DNA of 64,000 bases from positions 30,036-94,035 of the forward strand of contig CAZJYX010000015.1 of assembly GCA_964550375.1 (NCBI GenBank). Direction: 5' to 3'. The notes under the pieces were generated by a model, which was given only the letters and a program-made list of their open reading frames with translations, ran no database searches and was not told where the DNA came from. This DNA comes from JAAYXS01 sp964550375 (GTDB lineage Bacteria > Planctomycetota > Phycisphaerae > UBA1845 > Fen-1342). This document shows positions 1 to 10,047 of this stretch, one piece after another. The position numbers and the translations under genes are program-made. Positions within the stretch are counted from its first letter, which is position 1; the number at the start of each line of letters is the position of its first letter.

Positions 1-546
1 GCGGGCCGTCCGCTCGACCGTCGCGGCAATCACCACGCACACCGGCGCCTGCCCTACCGCCTCCTGCCCCAGCGCCGCCTCTTGCAGGGCCGCCCGCACG
101 TCCTCACCCAAGTGCCGCTGCAACGCATGCTCGGCCGGCTGGTAGTGGTGGACCCCACGCGCACTGACCACGTACAGCTCGATGGGAAACGTCGCCCCGG
201 CCGAAGGAGCCGCCCGATGCCCAGAGTCCGGGTCGGTGATGCCCTGCCCCGCCCAGCACAGTTGCCCGATCTGCGCCGGCGACAACTGCTGATCGGTGAA
301 CTGGCGAACGGACCGGCGGAGTTGGATGGCCTCTTCAACCGAGACGCGTCCTCCCATTACGGGCTCCGGCAGCTTCAGCGAATCGCCCAATCGCGCGTCC
401 GGCGCGCGGCCCTCACGCACAGACGCCCCCGGGCTTGCCGCCGCGTCGGTCGGCCGTCGTTCCTCCAGCCCCGCCAGCGCCATTGCGCCGCCGGCGCACG
501 CCATGATACCCATAACGCCCAGAACGCCGATCGCTACCAGCCGCAT
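1..546 (-). CDS. SagB-type nitroreductase family protein (3' end missing)
   Basis: The frame is open from the window edge to an ATG at 546, giving the first 182 residues; the C-terminal part lies outside the window. GTGAGGAGGAC just upstream is a strong ribosome binding site. The N-terminus has a hydrophobic segment (residues 3-26) that looks like a signal peptide or membrane anchor. From about residue 68 the protein reads VSVEEAIQLRRSVRQF, then a segment with LSPAQIGQLCWAGQG and a GATFPIELYVV stretch, which match the N-terminal half of SagB/ThcOx-type FMN nitroreductases (R-RSxR flavin-phosphate region and the AGxxxPxE/I-L-Y region). Those enzymes oxidise azolines in peptide biosynthesis, but many standalone homologues have unknown substrates. 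No YcaO partner is visible. Family assignment is fairly secure; substrate is unknown. Confidence 0.8.
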   Translation of the reverse strand, partial: MRLVAIGVLGVMGIMACAGGAMALAGLEERRPTDAAASPGASVREGRAPDARLGDSLKLPEPVMGGRVSVEEAIQLRRSVRQFTDQQLSPAQIGQLCWAGQGITDPDSGHRAAPSAGATFPIELYVVSARGVHHYQPAEHALQRHLGEDVRAALQEAALGQEAVGQAPVCVVIAATVERTAR

Positions 547-565
547 TGTGTCCTCCTCACTGCCG

Positions 566-584
566 GGTTCATGCTGAGTGAACC
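566..584. promoter_or_regulatory. Inverted repeat upstream of the nitroreductase gene
   Basis: GGTTCA, a 7-base spacer, then TGAACC forms a perfect 6-bp inverted repeat about 20 bases before the nitroreductase start codon. It could be an operator or a small leader hairpin. There is no independent evidence for a cognate regulator. Confidence 0.3.
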
Positions 585-700
585 TGGCCCCCCTTACGCC
601 CGATTACGTTAACGACTGCAAACGTCGCTATTTACGCCAAAACTACCCGCCAGCGAGTTTTTTTGCGGGCTTTCAGTAGAAATCCGTTCGCTAGCCTGCC

Positions 701-762
701 TATAAGTTGAATGAGAACTCCTCCTCCTCTCTCCCAAGGCCCGGTCGCACGGGCCTATTTTT
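701..762 (+). ncRNA. Candidate short CU-rich small RNA
   Basis: Between two leftward genes, the plus strand carries TATAAG at 701-706 (a possible -10 box), a CU-rich run (718-735, with CTCCTCCTCCTCTC, complementary to Shine-Dalgarno sequences) and then a perfect intrinsic terminator (737-762). A transcript beginning near 713 would be about 50 nt, of the layout seen in small RNAs that pair with ribosome binding sites. The -35 region is poor and no plus-strand gene precedes the terminator. This is an inference from architecture only. Confidence 0.4.
737..762 (+). terminator. Intrinsic terminator, plus strand
   Basis: AGGCCCG (737-743) and CGGGCCT (750-756) form a perfect 7-bp stem with a 6-base loop, followed by ATTTTT. 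It points rightward although both flanking genes are leftward, so it should end an unannotated plus-strand transcript. Confidence 0.65.
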
Positions 763-861
763 CTGCGCCGCACCCACCGCGACTGGCGTACACTCCACGC
801 CGCAGTCCGCGACGCCAACCACCATCCGACCATTAGTGCTTTTATAGCAAAGCGTTACGCC

Positions 862-2346
862 CTAATTGCCGACCATTTCCCCTGCCGGAGGTCGGATTCT
901 GAAGCGCTTCATCTTCTTGTAGAGCGTCGTGCGGTTGATGCTCAGCGACGCCGCCGTCCGTGACCGGTTCCAGCCATTCGCCTCCAGCGCATCCACCAAT
1001 ATCTGCCGCTCCGGATCCGCCAATGCCTCCTTCAGCGTGGATTTCGAGCGCGGGCGTGCGGCCACGAAAGCCGCACCCCGCCCGTTGCCGGCGCCGGCGA
1101 TCTGCGGCGGCAGATCCTCCGGCCGGATGGCCTCGTGTCGCGTGAGCACGACGGCGCGCTCCACGCTGTTCGCCAACTCGCGGATGTTGCCCGGCCAGTT
1201 GTACCGCTGCATGCACTCAAGCGCTTCCTCCGTAAAGCCGCACAGAGGCTTCGTGGAGCGCTGCGCATACAGACGGAAGAAGTGCTCGGCCAACAGCGGA
1301 ATATCTGAAAGCCGCTCACGCAGCGGCGGCAGCTCGATGTTCACCACGTTGACGCGGTAGTACAAATCCTCGCGGAAGCGGCCCGCCTTGACCTCCTCCT
1401 GCAGGGCCACGTTCGTCGCCAGAATGACGCGGACGTCCGCCGTCAGTGTGCGATTGGAGCCGAGCGGCTCGAACTGCTTCTCCTGCAATACCCGCAGCAG
1501 CTTCATCTGCAACCCCGGGGAGGCACAGGCGATCTCATCCAGCAGGATCGTACCCCCCTCGGCAGCGCGGAACTTGCCGTCCTTGTCCCGCACCGCGCCC
1601 GTGAAGGCTCCGCGCGTGTGGCCGAACAACTCGGATGCCAGCAGCGTCTCCGGAATCGCCCCGCAACTGACCTCCACGAAAGGACGGTCGCGCCGCTGAC
1701 TAAGCTGATGGACAACACGCGCGATCAGGGACTTGCCCGTGCCCGTCTCGCCGTGGATCAGGAGCGTGGCCGTCGAGTCGGCCACCGCCTCCACCAAGTC
1801 AAACACCCGCTGCATCTGGTACGTTTCGCCGACTACGTTGCACGGATTGCAGGCATTGTCAGGCCGGCGCGCCAGCGTGCGCGCGGCGCGCTCCCGCGCC
1901 CGCTGCTGGATGGCCTCCTGCAGCACGTGCTCCAGCCGCTCAGCGCGAAAGGGCTTGGGCACGTAGTCGAACGCCCCGATCTTCATGGCCTGCACGGCCG
2001 ACTCGATCGTCCCGTAGCCGGAGATCACGATCACGGGTACGTCCGGCCAGCGCTGCCGAACCGCCCGCAGCACACTCAGACCGTCGCCGTCCCGCAAGCG
2101 CAGGTCCACCACCACGACGTCGACCGGCGAACGCTCCAACTCCTGCAGCGCCGCAACCATCGAATCCGTCGCGATCACAGTGTGACCGGCCAGTTCCAGC
2201 ATCCGAACCAGCGTGTTGAGCACGATGTGGTCGTCATCTACGACGAGAATGCGCCCGGCGAGCTCTGTCGGGTTGTCCACATTCTGAGCCTCCCCTGAGC
2301 TGGCTGCGAGTATGGGCACGGTGCGGACTCCTTCTCCGCCGGACAT
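862..2346 (-). CDS. Sigma-54-dependent response regulator, NtrC family
   Basis: 494 residues, the usual length and order for NtrC-type regulators. Residues ~30-150 are a receiver domain with DDD acidic pocket, VVVVDLRLRDGDG phosphoacceptor region, ISGYG and the KP lysine motif. Residues ~170-400 are an AAA+ domain with Walker A GETGTGKS (~197), the sigma-54 contact loop GAFTGA (~243), Walker B GGTILLDEI, and RxxFRxDLYYR. The C-terminus (NRSRTAASLSINRTTLYKKMKRF) is a Fis-type helix-turn-helix. It should activate RNA polymerase-sigma54 after phosphorylation. No adjacent histidine kinase is present, so the partner is elsewhere; the FHA-GAF kinase at 10544 is a conceivable but unproven partner. 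Several in-frame starts exist before the receiver domain. Confidence 0.93.
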   Translation of the reverse strand: MSGGEGVRTVPILAASSGEAQNVDNPTELAGRILVVDDDHIVLNTLVRMLELAGHTVIATDSMVAALQELERSPVDVVVVDLRLRDGDGLSVLRAVRQRWPDVPVIVISGYGTIESAVQAMKIGAFDYVPKPFRAERLEHVLQEAIQQRARERAARTLARRPDNACNPCNVVGETYQMQRVFDLVEAVADSTATLLIHGETGTGKSLIARVVHQLSQRRDRPFVEVSCGAIPETLLASELFGHTRGAFTGAVRDKDGKFRAAEGGTILLDEIACASPGLQMKLLRVLQEKQFEPLGSNRTLTADVRVILATNVALQEEVKAGRFREDLYYRVNVVNIELPPLRERLSDIPLLAEHFFRLYAQRSTKPLCGFTEEALECMQRYNWPGNIRELANSVERAVVLTRHEAIRPEDLPPQIAGAGNGRGAAFVAARPRSKSTLKEALADPERQILVDALEANGWNRSRTAASLSINRTTLYKKMKRFRIRPPAGEMVGN

Positions 2347-2540
2347 CCTGTCCGGATATCCAAGCCGCCGCCGGCGTCGGTGTCGCCATGCAGAATCGAG
2401 ACGGGCGTTGCCTCAGAGCATCGTTCAAGTGGCTCGCCGGCAACAGTCAGCCGGCAGTACGTTCCCTGACCGCAACATCGTGGGCCCGATATTCACAGAT
2501 GTCAAGCTCCCCCACCGGCCAATCACGCCGGATCGACTGC

Positions 2541-3155
2541 TCACTGTGGCAAATAGTGGATCCCGTCCACGGCCACCACGAGAACCGCACTCAGGCCGTC
2601 GATCTGCGCCGCTTCCAGGTAGGTAGTGCTGTCCGGCAGGTAGCTCCCACCGTTGAATTCGGCTTCGATCAGGCCGGCCCCCCGGTAGACGCGGACCGTA
2701 TCCCAGGCGAACGGCCACTGCCCGGATAGAGACGTCCCGGCCGGGCATACCAGGCCCACCACGATTCCGCCCCGCAAATCCGGACACGCCCCAATCTGCG
2801 GAACTGCTCGCCGAAGCTGCGCCCACTCCGCCTCGTCGCGCACCTGGACCAGACCCATGCGCTTGCCCAGGGGGTTGTAGAGCGGACCGAGAGCGGCCGG
2901 ATCGCTGATCACGAAACGTGCTGCCCCGTGCGGTCGGTGTGGTTCGGCGTCCACTAAGTCACGGAAGTCGATCTCGCGCGACAGGCTTGTCCGGGCACAC
3001 CCGAAGCTTGCCAGCAGCAACAGAGGCACGCCGACCGCAACGCCCCACCCTGACCGCCGGCCTTTTCGGCGAAAGCTCCACCAACGGCCGCCGCGGCCCA
3101 CTCCGGGACGTCCGATCGACAGTGCCGCTTGCTTGAAAACTGTGCGCCGCACCAT
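2541..3155 (-). CDS. Hypothetical lipoprotein
   Basis: 204 residues. An arginine-rich n-region is followed by a hydrophobic stretch GVAVGVPLLLLASFGC; the SFGC is an acceptable lipobox, so a lipid-anchored exported protein is likely. The start ATG is supported by AGAGG a few bases upstream. The mature part is short with no repeats or motif I recognise; it contains two further cysteines (ACPDL and VCPAG), which could form a disulfide. It is divergent from the alanine dehydrogenase gene, with 83 bases between the start codons holding both regulatory regions. Confidence 0.7.
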   Translation of the reverse strand: MVRRTVFKQAALSIGRPGVGRGGRWWSFRRKGRRSGWGVAVGVPLLLLASFGCARTSLSREIDFRDLVDAEPHRPHGAARFVISDPAALGPLYNPLGKRMGLVQVRDEAEWAQLRRAVPQIGACPDLRGGIVVGLVCPAGTSLSGQWPFAWDTVRVYRGAGLIEAEFNGGSYLPDSTTYLEAAQIDGLSAVLVVAVDGIHYLPQ

Positions 3156-3238
3156 TAACCTCTTGGTTTCGCCGTCGGTGGCAGGACCTTGCGCCGGCGT
3201 GTTTATCGACCGAGTCTCACCTACGCAGGAGTTGCCGG

Positions 3239-4351
3239 ATGATCATCGGCGTCCCGAAAGAGATTAAGCCCCATGAGTACCGGGTTTCAGTGGCTCCGGC
3301 CGGCGTCGAGCAGCTCAAACGCGCCGGTCACACCGTCCTGATAGAGCAAGGCGCCGGCCTTGGCTCAGGCTTCCCGGATGAGGATTATCAGGCCTTGGGG
3401 GCCGAGATCGTGGCAACCGCGGACGAGGTCTGGCAAAGCGCTGAACTCGTCTGCAAAGTAAAGGAGCCGTTGACGCCCGAGATCAAGAGGATCCGCTCCG
3501 GCCAGGTCGTCTTTACCTACTTCCATTTCGCCGCGGATCGGACCCTGACCGAGGGCGTGCGCGACTCCGGCTGCGTCGCCATCGCCTACGAGACCGTCAC
3601 GGATGCGCGCGGCCGCCTGCCGCTGCTGGCGCCCATGAGCGAGGTGGCCGGCAAGATGAGCATCCAGGAGGGCGCCAAGTACCTCGAACGCCCCATGATG
3701 GGCCGCGGCATACTGCTGGGCGGCGTCCCCGGTGTCGAGCCGGCTAACGTGGTGGTCCTGGGTGGCGGCATCGTCGGCACCTGCGCCGCCCGGTTGGCCG
3801 CCGGCCTCGGCGCTAACGTCCAGTTGATGGATATCGATCTTTATCGCTTGCGCTACCTCGACGAGGTAATGCCGGCCAACGTATCTACTATCTACAGCAC
3901 ACCCGTCGCCATTCGCGAGCATCTGGCCAAGGCCGACCTGGTCATTGGCGCCGTCCTGATTCCCGGGGCGCGCTGTCCGATGCTCGTCCCGCGCGACTAC
4001 CTCAAGCTGATGCAGCCCGGCGCGGTGATCGTGGACGTCGGCGTCGACCAGGGCGGTTGCTGCGAAACCACCAAGCCCACCACCCACGACGACCCGACCT
4101 ATATCGTCGACGGCGTCGTTCACTACGGCGTCGCCAACATGCCGGGCGCGGTCTCACGCACCAGCACGATCGCGCTTACCAACGCGACGATTTCTTGCCT
4201 GGTAACCCTGGCCGACCATGGCTTTGAGGCAGCCACCGCGGCGGATCCGGGTTTGGCGGCCGGCATTAACATGGCCTACGGCAAAATCACCAACGAACCC
4301 GTGGCCCGGGCCTTCGGGCTGAAGTACGAGCCGTACGCGCCCAGGAAGTGA
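3239..4351 (+). CDS. ald: Alanine dehydrogenase
   Basis: 370 residues, normal length. The enzyme reversibly deaminates L-alanine to pyruvate and ammonia with NAD, linking amino acid catabolism with nitrogen assimilation. The N-terminus MIIGVPKEIKPHEYRVS is characteristic, as are FTYFHFAADRTLTE (catalytic-histidine region), AYETV, MSEVAGKMSIQEGAKYLE, and the nucleotide-binding VVLGGGIVGTCAARLAAGLGA. The late segment DVGVDQGGCCETTKPTTHDDPTY is also typical, with aspartate near the active site. AGGAG lies 7 bases before the ATG. It stands alone, divergent from the lipoprotein gene; nothing in the sequence tells how it is regulated. Confidence 0.97.
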   Translation: MIIGVPKEIKPHEYRVSVAPAGVEQLKRAGHTVLIEQGAGLGSGFPDEDYQALGAEIVATADEVWQSAELVCKVKEPLTPEIKRIRSGQVVFTYFHFAADRTLTEGVRDSGCVAIAYETVTDARGRLPLLAPMSEVAGKMSIQEGAKYLERPMMGRGILLGGVPGVEPANVVVLGGGIVGTCAARLAAGLGANVQLMDIDLYRLRYLDEVMPANVSTIYSTPVAIREHLAKADLVIGAVLIPGARCPMLVPRDYLKLMQPGAVIVDVGVDQGGCCETTKPTTHDDPTYIVDGVVHYGVANMPGAVSRTSTIALTNATISCLVTLADHGFEAATAADPGLAAGINMAYGKITNEPVARAFGLKYEPYAPRK

Positions 4352-4502
4352 GGTCTGCAGGCTTGGTCGGCCAGGCGGTCGTGCGCCTGCACAGCACGCC
4401 GACACACTGCGGGCCGCTGCCGCAACCGGGCGGCGGCCCTGCCCGCGGCGCGCCCCAGTGCAATACATCCGCCTGCTTCCACGCCCAGCAGAGGACGGCG
4501 TC

Positions 4503-5888
4503 ATGAAAAAGTGGATCATCGTCATCATCGTCGCCGCGGCTATCGGCGCTACCTGGTACTACTTGCGCACCTGGTATCGCTTCACGCCGGCCTGGTATGA
4601 ACCCAGTCTCGGCACCGTCACCCGCGGCGACATCAACGTCCCGATTACCGCCGCCGGCCTCATCGAGCCCGACAAGCGCATCGAGGTCAAGTCGCTGGCC
4701 TCCGGCGAAGTCACCCGCGTGCACGTCGTCGAGGGCACCTTCGTGCGCGAGGGCGACACGCTCATCGAGCTCAAGCGCGACGACGAGCAGCGCCGCCGCG
4801 ACTCCGCCGCGGCCGAGTTGACGCGCGCCCAGGCCCTGCGTGCCCAGGCCCTCGCCGCGGTCGACCGTGCCAAGGCCAACATCCTTGGCCTCGAAGCCGA
4901 AATCGCCCAATGGGAGGCCCAGTGCGAGATCAGTGATTTCGAGCTCCGCAAGGTCCTGGGGTTCATGGAGCAACGTGCCGAGGGACTCTACAGCGAACAG
5001 GAGCTGGTCAACGCCCGCGCCCGGCACAACTCCAACTTGGCCAGTCACCAGCGCGCCAAGGCCCAGCTCGCCGGCGCCCAGGCTACCCTGCGCGAGGCCG
5101 AGCAGAACGTACTGCTGCAACAAGCCGCGGTCGACATCGCCGAAACCAACCTGGCAACCGCGGAAGAGCGGCTGGACGAAACGACCATCCGGTCAAAGTA
5201 CGACGCCCTGGTCACTAACGTGCGTGTCAAGATCAGCGAGGTCATTCAATCCGGCACAACCTCGCTCACCGGCGGCACCGTGGTGATGTACCTGGCCGAT
5301 GTTTCGCAGAAGAAGGTCATCACGCGCGTGGACGAGTCCGACTACGGCCGTGTGCTGAACATCTCCCCCGTCACCGCCCTGCCCGAGATGCCCGGCCTGC
5401 GGCAGACCGTCGCCAGCGGGGACGAAGAGCTGGCCCGCCGCTCCGGCCGCGTGACCCTCACGGTGGATGCTTTCCCCGAAGAGACCTTCGAGGGCGTCAT
5501 TGAGCGAGTCGAGCCGCAAGGCAAACTAAGCCAGGGCTCCGCCATCATCCAATACGACGTGCATGTCGCGGTCACTGACGAGAATGTCCGCAAGCTGCCA
5601 CTGGGCGCCCAGGCCCAGGTCGAGTTCACCATCGAGAGCGCCCCCAACGCCCTGCGCGTGCCCAGCGAAGCCGTCCGGAACCACCAGGGCCAGCGCGGCG
5701 TGTGGATCGTGGTTGATCCCGAACCCGGCTCCCGCGCGAAATGGGGCCAGAAGTTCGTCGCCTGCCGCTTCGGCATCACGGACGGGGAGTTCACGCAGGT
5801 AACTGCCGTCCTCGGCGACTTCCAGCTCAAACCGGGCTTGCGCGTATATACCAAGCTGCCGGTGGACCAGGATGAACGCGAGCGTTAA
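4503..5888 (+). CDS. HlyD/MacA-family periplasmic adaptor (efflux membrane fusion protein)
   Basis: 461 residues from the ATG of MKKWIIVIIVAAAIGATW, a single N-terminal membrane anchor. Then come a lipoyl/barrel-sandwich half motif (ITAAGLIEPDKRIEVKSLAS), a long alpha-helical hairpin rich in A, E, R and Q (~95-235), the second lipoyl half (IRSKYDALVTNVRVKISEVI) and beta-barrel/membrane-proximal regions. This is the layout of adaptors that bridge an inner-membrane transporter to the outer membrane. The ABC ATPase gene begins 21 bases downstream, so the two should be co-transcribed. The FtsX-type permease expected in a MacA-MacB style exporter is not adjacent. Confidence 0.9.
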   Translation: MKKWIIVIIVAAAIGATWYYLRTWYRFTPAWYEPSLGTVTRGDINVPITAAGLIEPDKRIEVKSLASGEVTRVHVVEGTFVREGDTLIELKRDDEQRRRDSAAAELTRAQALRAQALAAVDRAKANILGLEAEIAQWEAQCEISDFELRKVLGFMEQRAEGLYSEQELVNARARHNSNLASHQRAKAQLAGAQATLREAEQNVLLQQAAVDIAETNLATAEERLDETTIRSKYDALVTNVRVKISEVIQSGTTSLTGGTVVMYLADVSQKKVITRVDESDYGRVLNISPVTALPEMPGLRQTVASGDEELARRSGRVTLTVDAFPEETFEGVIERVEPQGKLSQGSAIIQYDVHVAVTDENVRKLPLGAQAQVEFTIESAPNALRVPSEAVRNHQGQRGVWIVVDPEPGSRAKWGQKFVACRFGITDGEFTQVTAVLGDFQLKPGLRVYTKLPVDQDERER

Positions 5889-5909
5889 CACCAGCGGAGC
5901 CGGGCGATT

Positions 5910-7151
<1,242 letters not shown>

Positions 7152-7211
7152 CGCTGTTATCGGACCCAGCGGCGACAGCTCCTCCCGAACGTTTTACTTG
7201 CCCCGGCCCGG

Positions 7212-7240
7212 TTGCCAGCCCCTGCACCCACCCTTATAGT
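7212..7240 (+). promoter_or_regulatory. Sigma-70-type promoter for rpsO
   Basis: TTGCCA (7212-7217), a 17-base spacer and TATAGT (7235-7240) match the housekeeping consensus well. Transcription would start near 7247, leaving a leader of about 84 bases before rpsO. Confidence 0.6.
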
Positions 7241-7259
7241 AACGAAATTGTTGCAGGCT

Positions 7260-7298
7260 GTTCCGGCTGAATGCGCGGCCCGCGCGTTGCGCTGGAAC
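7260..7298 (+). promoter_or_regulatory. Structured rpsO leader hairpin
   Basis: Within the leader, GTTCC (7260-7264) pairs with GGAAC (7294-7298) and, inside it, GCGCG (7273-7277) pairs with CGCGC (7281-7285). Ribosomal protein S15 represses its own translation through leader structures in several bacterial groups; whether this hairpin does so here is inference. Confidence 0.4.
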
Positions 7299-7330
7299 AT
7301 GACCCAAGTGTGGTACGAAAGGAATGGGCC

Positions 7331-7600
7331 ATGCCTCTCACGAGCGAGAAGAAGACGGAGATTTCCAAGGACCATCGGCGCCACGAGGGGGATACCGGCT
7401 CCGCTGAGGTCCAGGTCGCGCTGCTGACCTCACGCATCGTGCAACTTACCGAGCATCTGAAAACCCACAAGAAGGACCACTCGTCCCGACGCGGGTTGCT
7501 CAAGATGGTCGGCAAGCGCTCCGCACTGCTGAAGTTTCTCGCTCGCCAGGATCGTGAACGCTACCTGAGCACCATTGCCAAGCTCGGTTTGCGGAAGTAG
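7331..7600 (+). CDS. rpsO: 30S ribosomal protein S15
   Basis: 89 residues, the standard length. It binds 16S rRNA early in small-subunit assembly. The sequence has the family hallmarks GDTGSAEVQVALLT, RIVQLTEHLKTHKKDH, SRRGLLKMVGKR and the terminal region around YLSTIAKLGLRK. The ATG at 7331 follows AAAGGAATGGGCC and gives the canonical MPLTSEKK start; an upstream in-frame ATG at 7271 would add nonconserved residues. It lies 131 bases upstream of pnp, the conserved rpsO-pnp order. Confidence 0.98.
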   Translation: MPLTSEKKTEISKDHRRHEGDTGSAEVQVALLTSRIVQLTEHLKTHKKDHSSRRGLLKMVGKRSALLKFLARQDRERYLSTIAKLGLRK

Positions 7601-7731
7601 CCCATAGTGTGGCTGCATTTCGGCGTTCAGCTCGCGCTCGCGGCGCTGCTGTCAACGTGCCCGCGGAGTTGGACTCTGTGTGTCGGTCGGTTGGATGAAG
7701 TGTTTGTAGGCGAGTGACTCTTTAGGGGTAC

Positions 7732-9834
7732 ATGATGCAGGTTAAGGTCGAGCGCCAGATTGGTGCCCACGTCTTGTCAATTGAAACCGGTAGAATAGCC
7801 AAACAGGCCCATGGCGCTGCCGTCGTCAGGTTCGGCGACACGGTCGTCCTCGGAACGTGCGTCCAGGCCGACCCCCGGCCCGGAATCGATTTCTTCCCGC
7901 TCACGGTGGACTATCGCGAGAAGATGTCCGCCGCCGGCCGTTTCCCCGGCGGCTTCTTCAAACGCGAGGGCCGGCCCACCACAAAGGAAATCCTCACTTG
8001 TCGCATGATCGACCGTCCATTGCGCCCGCTCTTCCCCGAGGGCTTCAACGACGAAATCCAGATCCAGGTCATGGTCCTCGCGGCTGACCCGGACAACGAC
8101 CCGGATGTGATCGGCATGGTCTCCGCCGCGGCCGCCGTGGCGCTCTCGGGCGCCCCCATCAGCCACCTCATCGCCGCCGTGCGCGTCGGTCGCATCGACG
8201 GCAAATTCGTGATAAACCCGTCACGCTCGCAAATCGAGTACTCCGACATGGACATGATTCTCGCCGGCCATCGCCAGGCGGTGAACATGATCGAGGTCGG
8301 CTCACGCGAGTTGCCAGAGAGCGCAATCGCCGACGCCGTCAAGTTCGGCCACACCCACGGCATCCTGCCCATCTGCGAGATGCTCGAGGAGCTGCGTCGC
8401 CAGGCCGGCCGCGAGTGCAAATGGGAGCCGTCCGAAGCTGACGTTACCTTCTATGACGAGGTCAAGGGCAAGGTTTGGGACGACCTCACAGCGGCCAAAT
8501 CCATCGTCGGCAAGGCTGAGCGCCAGGCCGCCGTGCGCGCCATCTACGATCGCATGATCGCCGAGTACTGCCCCGAGGGCGTTGACAAGCCGGACCGCAC
8601 GCCCGGCGAAGTCAAAGCGACCTTGGACAAGATCGAGGGGCGGCTGGTGCGCGATCGGATCCTCAACGACAAGACCCGCTCCGACCAGCGCAAGCTCGAC
8701 GAAATACGCCCGATAATCTGTGACGTCGGCTGGTTGCCCCGCGTTCATGGCTCCTCGCTCTTCTCACGCGGCGAAACTCAGGCCATGGTCACCTGCACGC
8801 TCGGCACCTCCCGCGACGAGCAGATCATTGACGACCTCATCGAGGAATACAGCAAGAAGTTCCTGCTGCACTACAACTTCCCGCCCTTCTCCGTGGGCGA
8901 GGCCCGCCGCATTATGGGACCCGGCCGCCGCGAGATCGGCCACGGAGCGCTAGCCGAACGCAGCCTGGAGGCCGTGCTGCCAACACCCGACGACTTCCCG
9001 TACACGATTCGTCTGGTTAGCGATATCTTGGAGTCGAATGGCTCCAGTTCTATGGCCAGCGTTTGCGGCGGCACCTTGGCACTGATGGATGCGGGCGTCC
9101 CGATCAGCGCGCCCGTCGCCGGCATTTCTATCGGCCTGGTCGAAGAAGGTGATCGTTACGTACTCCTGGCTGACATTCTCGGCGAGGAAGACCACTACGG
9201 CGACATGGACTTCAAGGTGGCCGGCACGCGTAAAGGTATTACTGGCGTGCAGTTAGACATCAAGGTCGGCGGGATCAGGCACGAAATCCTGGTCGAGGCG
9301 CTCAACCTGGCCGAGAAGTGCCGAATGTTCATCCTGGACAAGATGGCCGCCACGATCGCGGCCCCGCGCCCGGAAATCAGCGAACACGCCCCGCGGCTGA
9401 TTACCCTCAAGATCAACCCGGAGAAGATCGGCAAGCTCATCGGCCCGGGCGGCAAGTCCATAAAGGCCATCCAGGCCGCCACCGGAGCCCAGATCGACAT
9501 CGAGGACGACGGCACCGTCTTCATTGCCTGCGTCGATGCCGCCAAGGCCCAGGCCGCCCGCGAGGCGGTCGAGCGCATTACGGAAGACATCCAGATCGGA
9601 CGCATTTACACGGGACGCGTCACGAGTATCAAGGATTTCGGGGCCTTTATCGAGATTCAGGAGGGTCAGGACGGCCTTTGTCACATCAGCGAACTGGCCG
9701 AATCCTACGTCAAGTCCGTTTCCGAGGTTGTTCAGATCGGCGATGTTGTTAAAGTAAAAGTGATTGCGATCGACGAGCAGGGCCGCGTGAAGCTCTCACG
9801 CCGAGCGGCAATGAAAGAGCAACCCGCGGACTAG
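7732..9834 (+). CDS. pnp: Polyribonucleotide nucleotidyltransferase (PNPase)
   Basis: 700 residues. PNPase degrades RNA 3' to 5' phosphorolytically and can add tails. Domains in order: first RNase PH domain (~10-145, with VKVERQIGAHVLSIETGRIA and FFPLTVDYREKMSAAGR), the helical linker, second RNase PH domain (~310-545, with the GTLALMDAGVPI and GDMDFKVAGT active-site regions), a KH domain (~555-615, GKLIGPGGKSIKAI) and an S1 domain (~620-692, GRVTSIKDFGAFIEI). The RBS is AGGGGT. All domains are present, so it should be a full active trimeric enzyme. Co-transcription with rpsO is likely. Confidence 0.98.
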   Translation: MMQVKVERQIGAHVLSIETGRIAKQAHGAAVVRFGDTVVLGTCVQADPRPGIDFFPLTVDYREKMSAAGRFPGGFFKREGRPTTKEILTCRMIDRPLRPLFPEGFNDEIQIQVMVLAADPDNDPDVIGMVSAAAAVALSGAPISHLIAAVRVGRIDGKFVINPSRSQIEYSDMDMILAGHRQAVNMIEVGSRELPESAIADAVKFGHTHGILPICEMLEELRRQAGRECKWEPSEADVTFYDEVKGKVWDDLTAAKSIVGKAERQAAVRAIYDRMIAEYCPEGVDKPDRTPGEVKATLDKIEGRLVRDRILNDKTRSDQRKLDEIRPIICDVGWLPRVHGSSLFSRGETQAMVTCTLGTSRDEQIIDDLIEEYSKKFLLHYNFPPFSVGEARRIMGPGRREIGHGALAERSLEAVLPTPDDFPYTIRLVSDILESNGSSSMASVCGGTLALMDAGVPISAPVAGISIGLVEEGDRYVLLADILGEEDHYGDMDFKVAGTRKGITGVQLDIKVGGIRHEILVEALNLAEKCRMFILDKMAATIAAPRPEISEHAPRLITLKINPEKIGKLIGPGGKSIKAIQAATGAQIDIEDDGTVFIACVDAAKAQAAREAVERITEDIQIGRIYTGRVTSIKDFGAFIEIQEGQDGLCHISELAESYVKSVSEVVQIGDVVKVKVIAIDEQGRVKLSRRAAMKEQPAD

Positions 9835-9842
9835 CTTTGCCA

Positions 9843-9862
9843 GCCTGCCGAACTGGGCAGGC
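9843..9862 (+). terminator. Probable terminator hairpin after pnp
   Basis: GCCTGCC (9843-9849) and GGCAGGC (9856-9862) form a perfect 7-bp stem just after the pnp stop codon. No long T-run follows, so it may be a 3' processing or stability hairpin instead. Confidence 0.45.
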
Positions 9863-10047
9863 CACAATTCGAGTCAGGCTCGGCCTCGGCACATCAGATC
9901 CGCAACCGCGTCGCGCCTTCGCGCCGGGCCGGCTTGTATAAGCCCGCGGCAGCGCGTACAGCGCGCGTGCCCTACGTCCGATTACAGACGGACACGTCTT
10001 TGTAGGCCGCGTAGTTAGCACATCTTGGCGGCGGACGGAGGTCGGAC

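Noticed and set aside
609..833. A 74-codon minus-strand frame between the nitroreductase and NtrC genes
   Set aside because: It covers the terminator stem, is Arg/Ser-rich and lacks a ribosome binding site; the region is better explained as noncoding.
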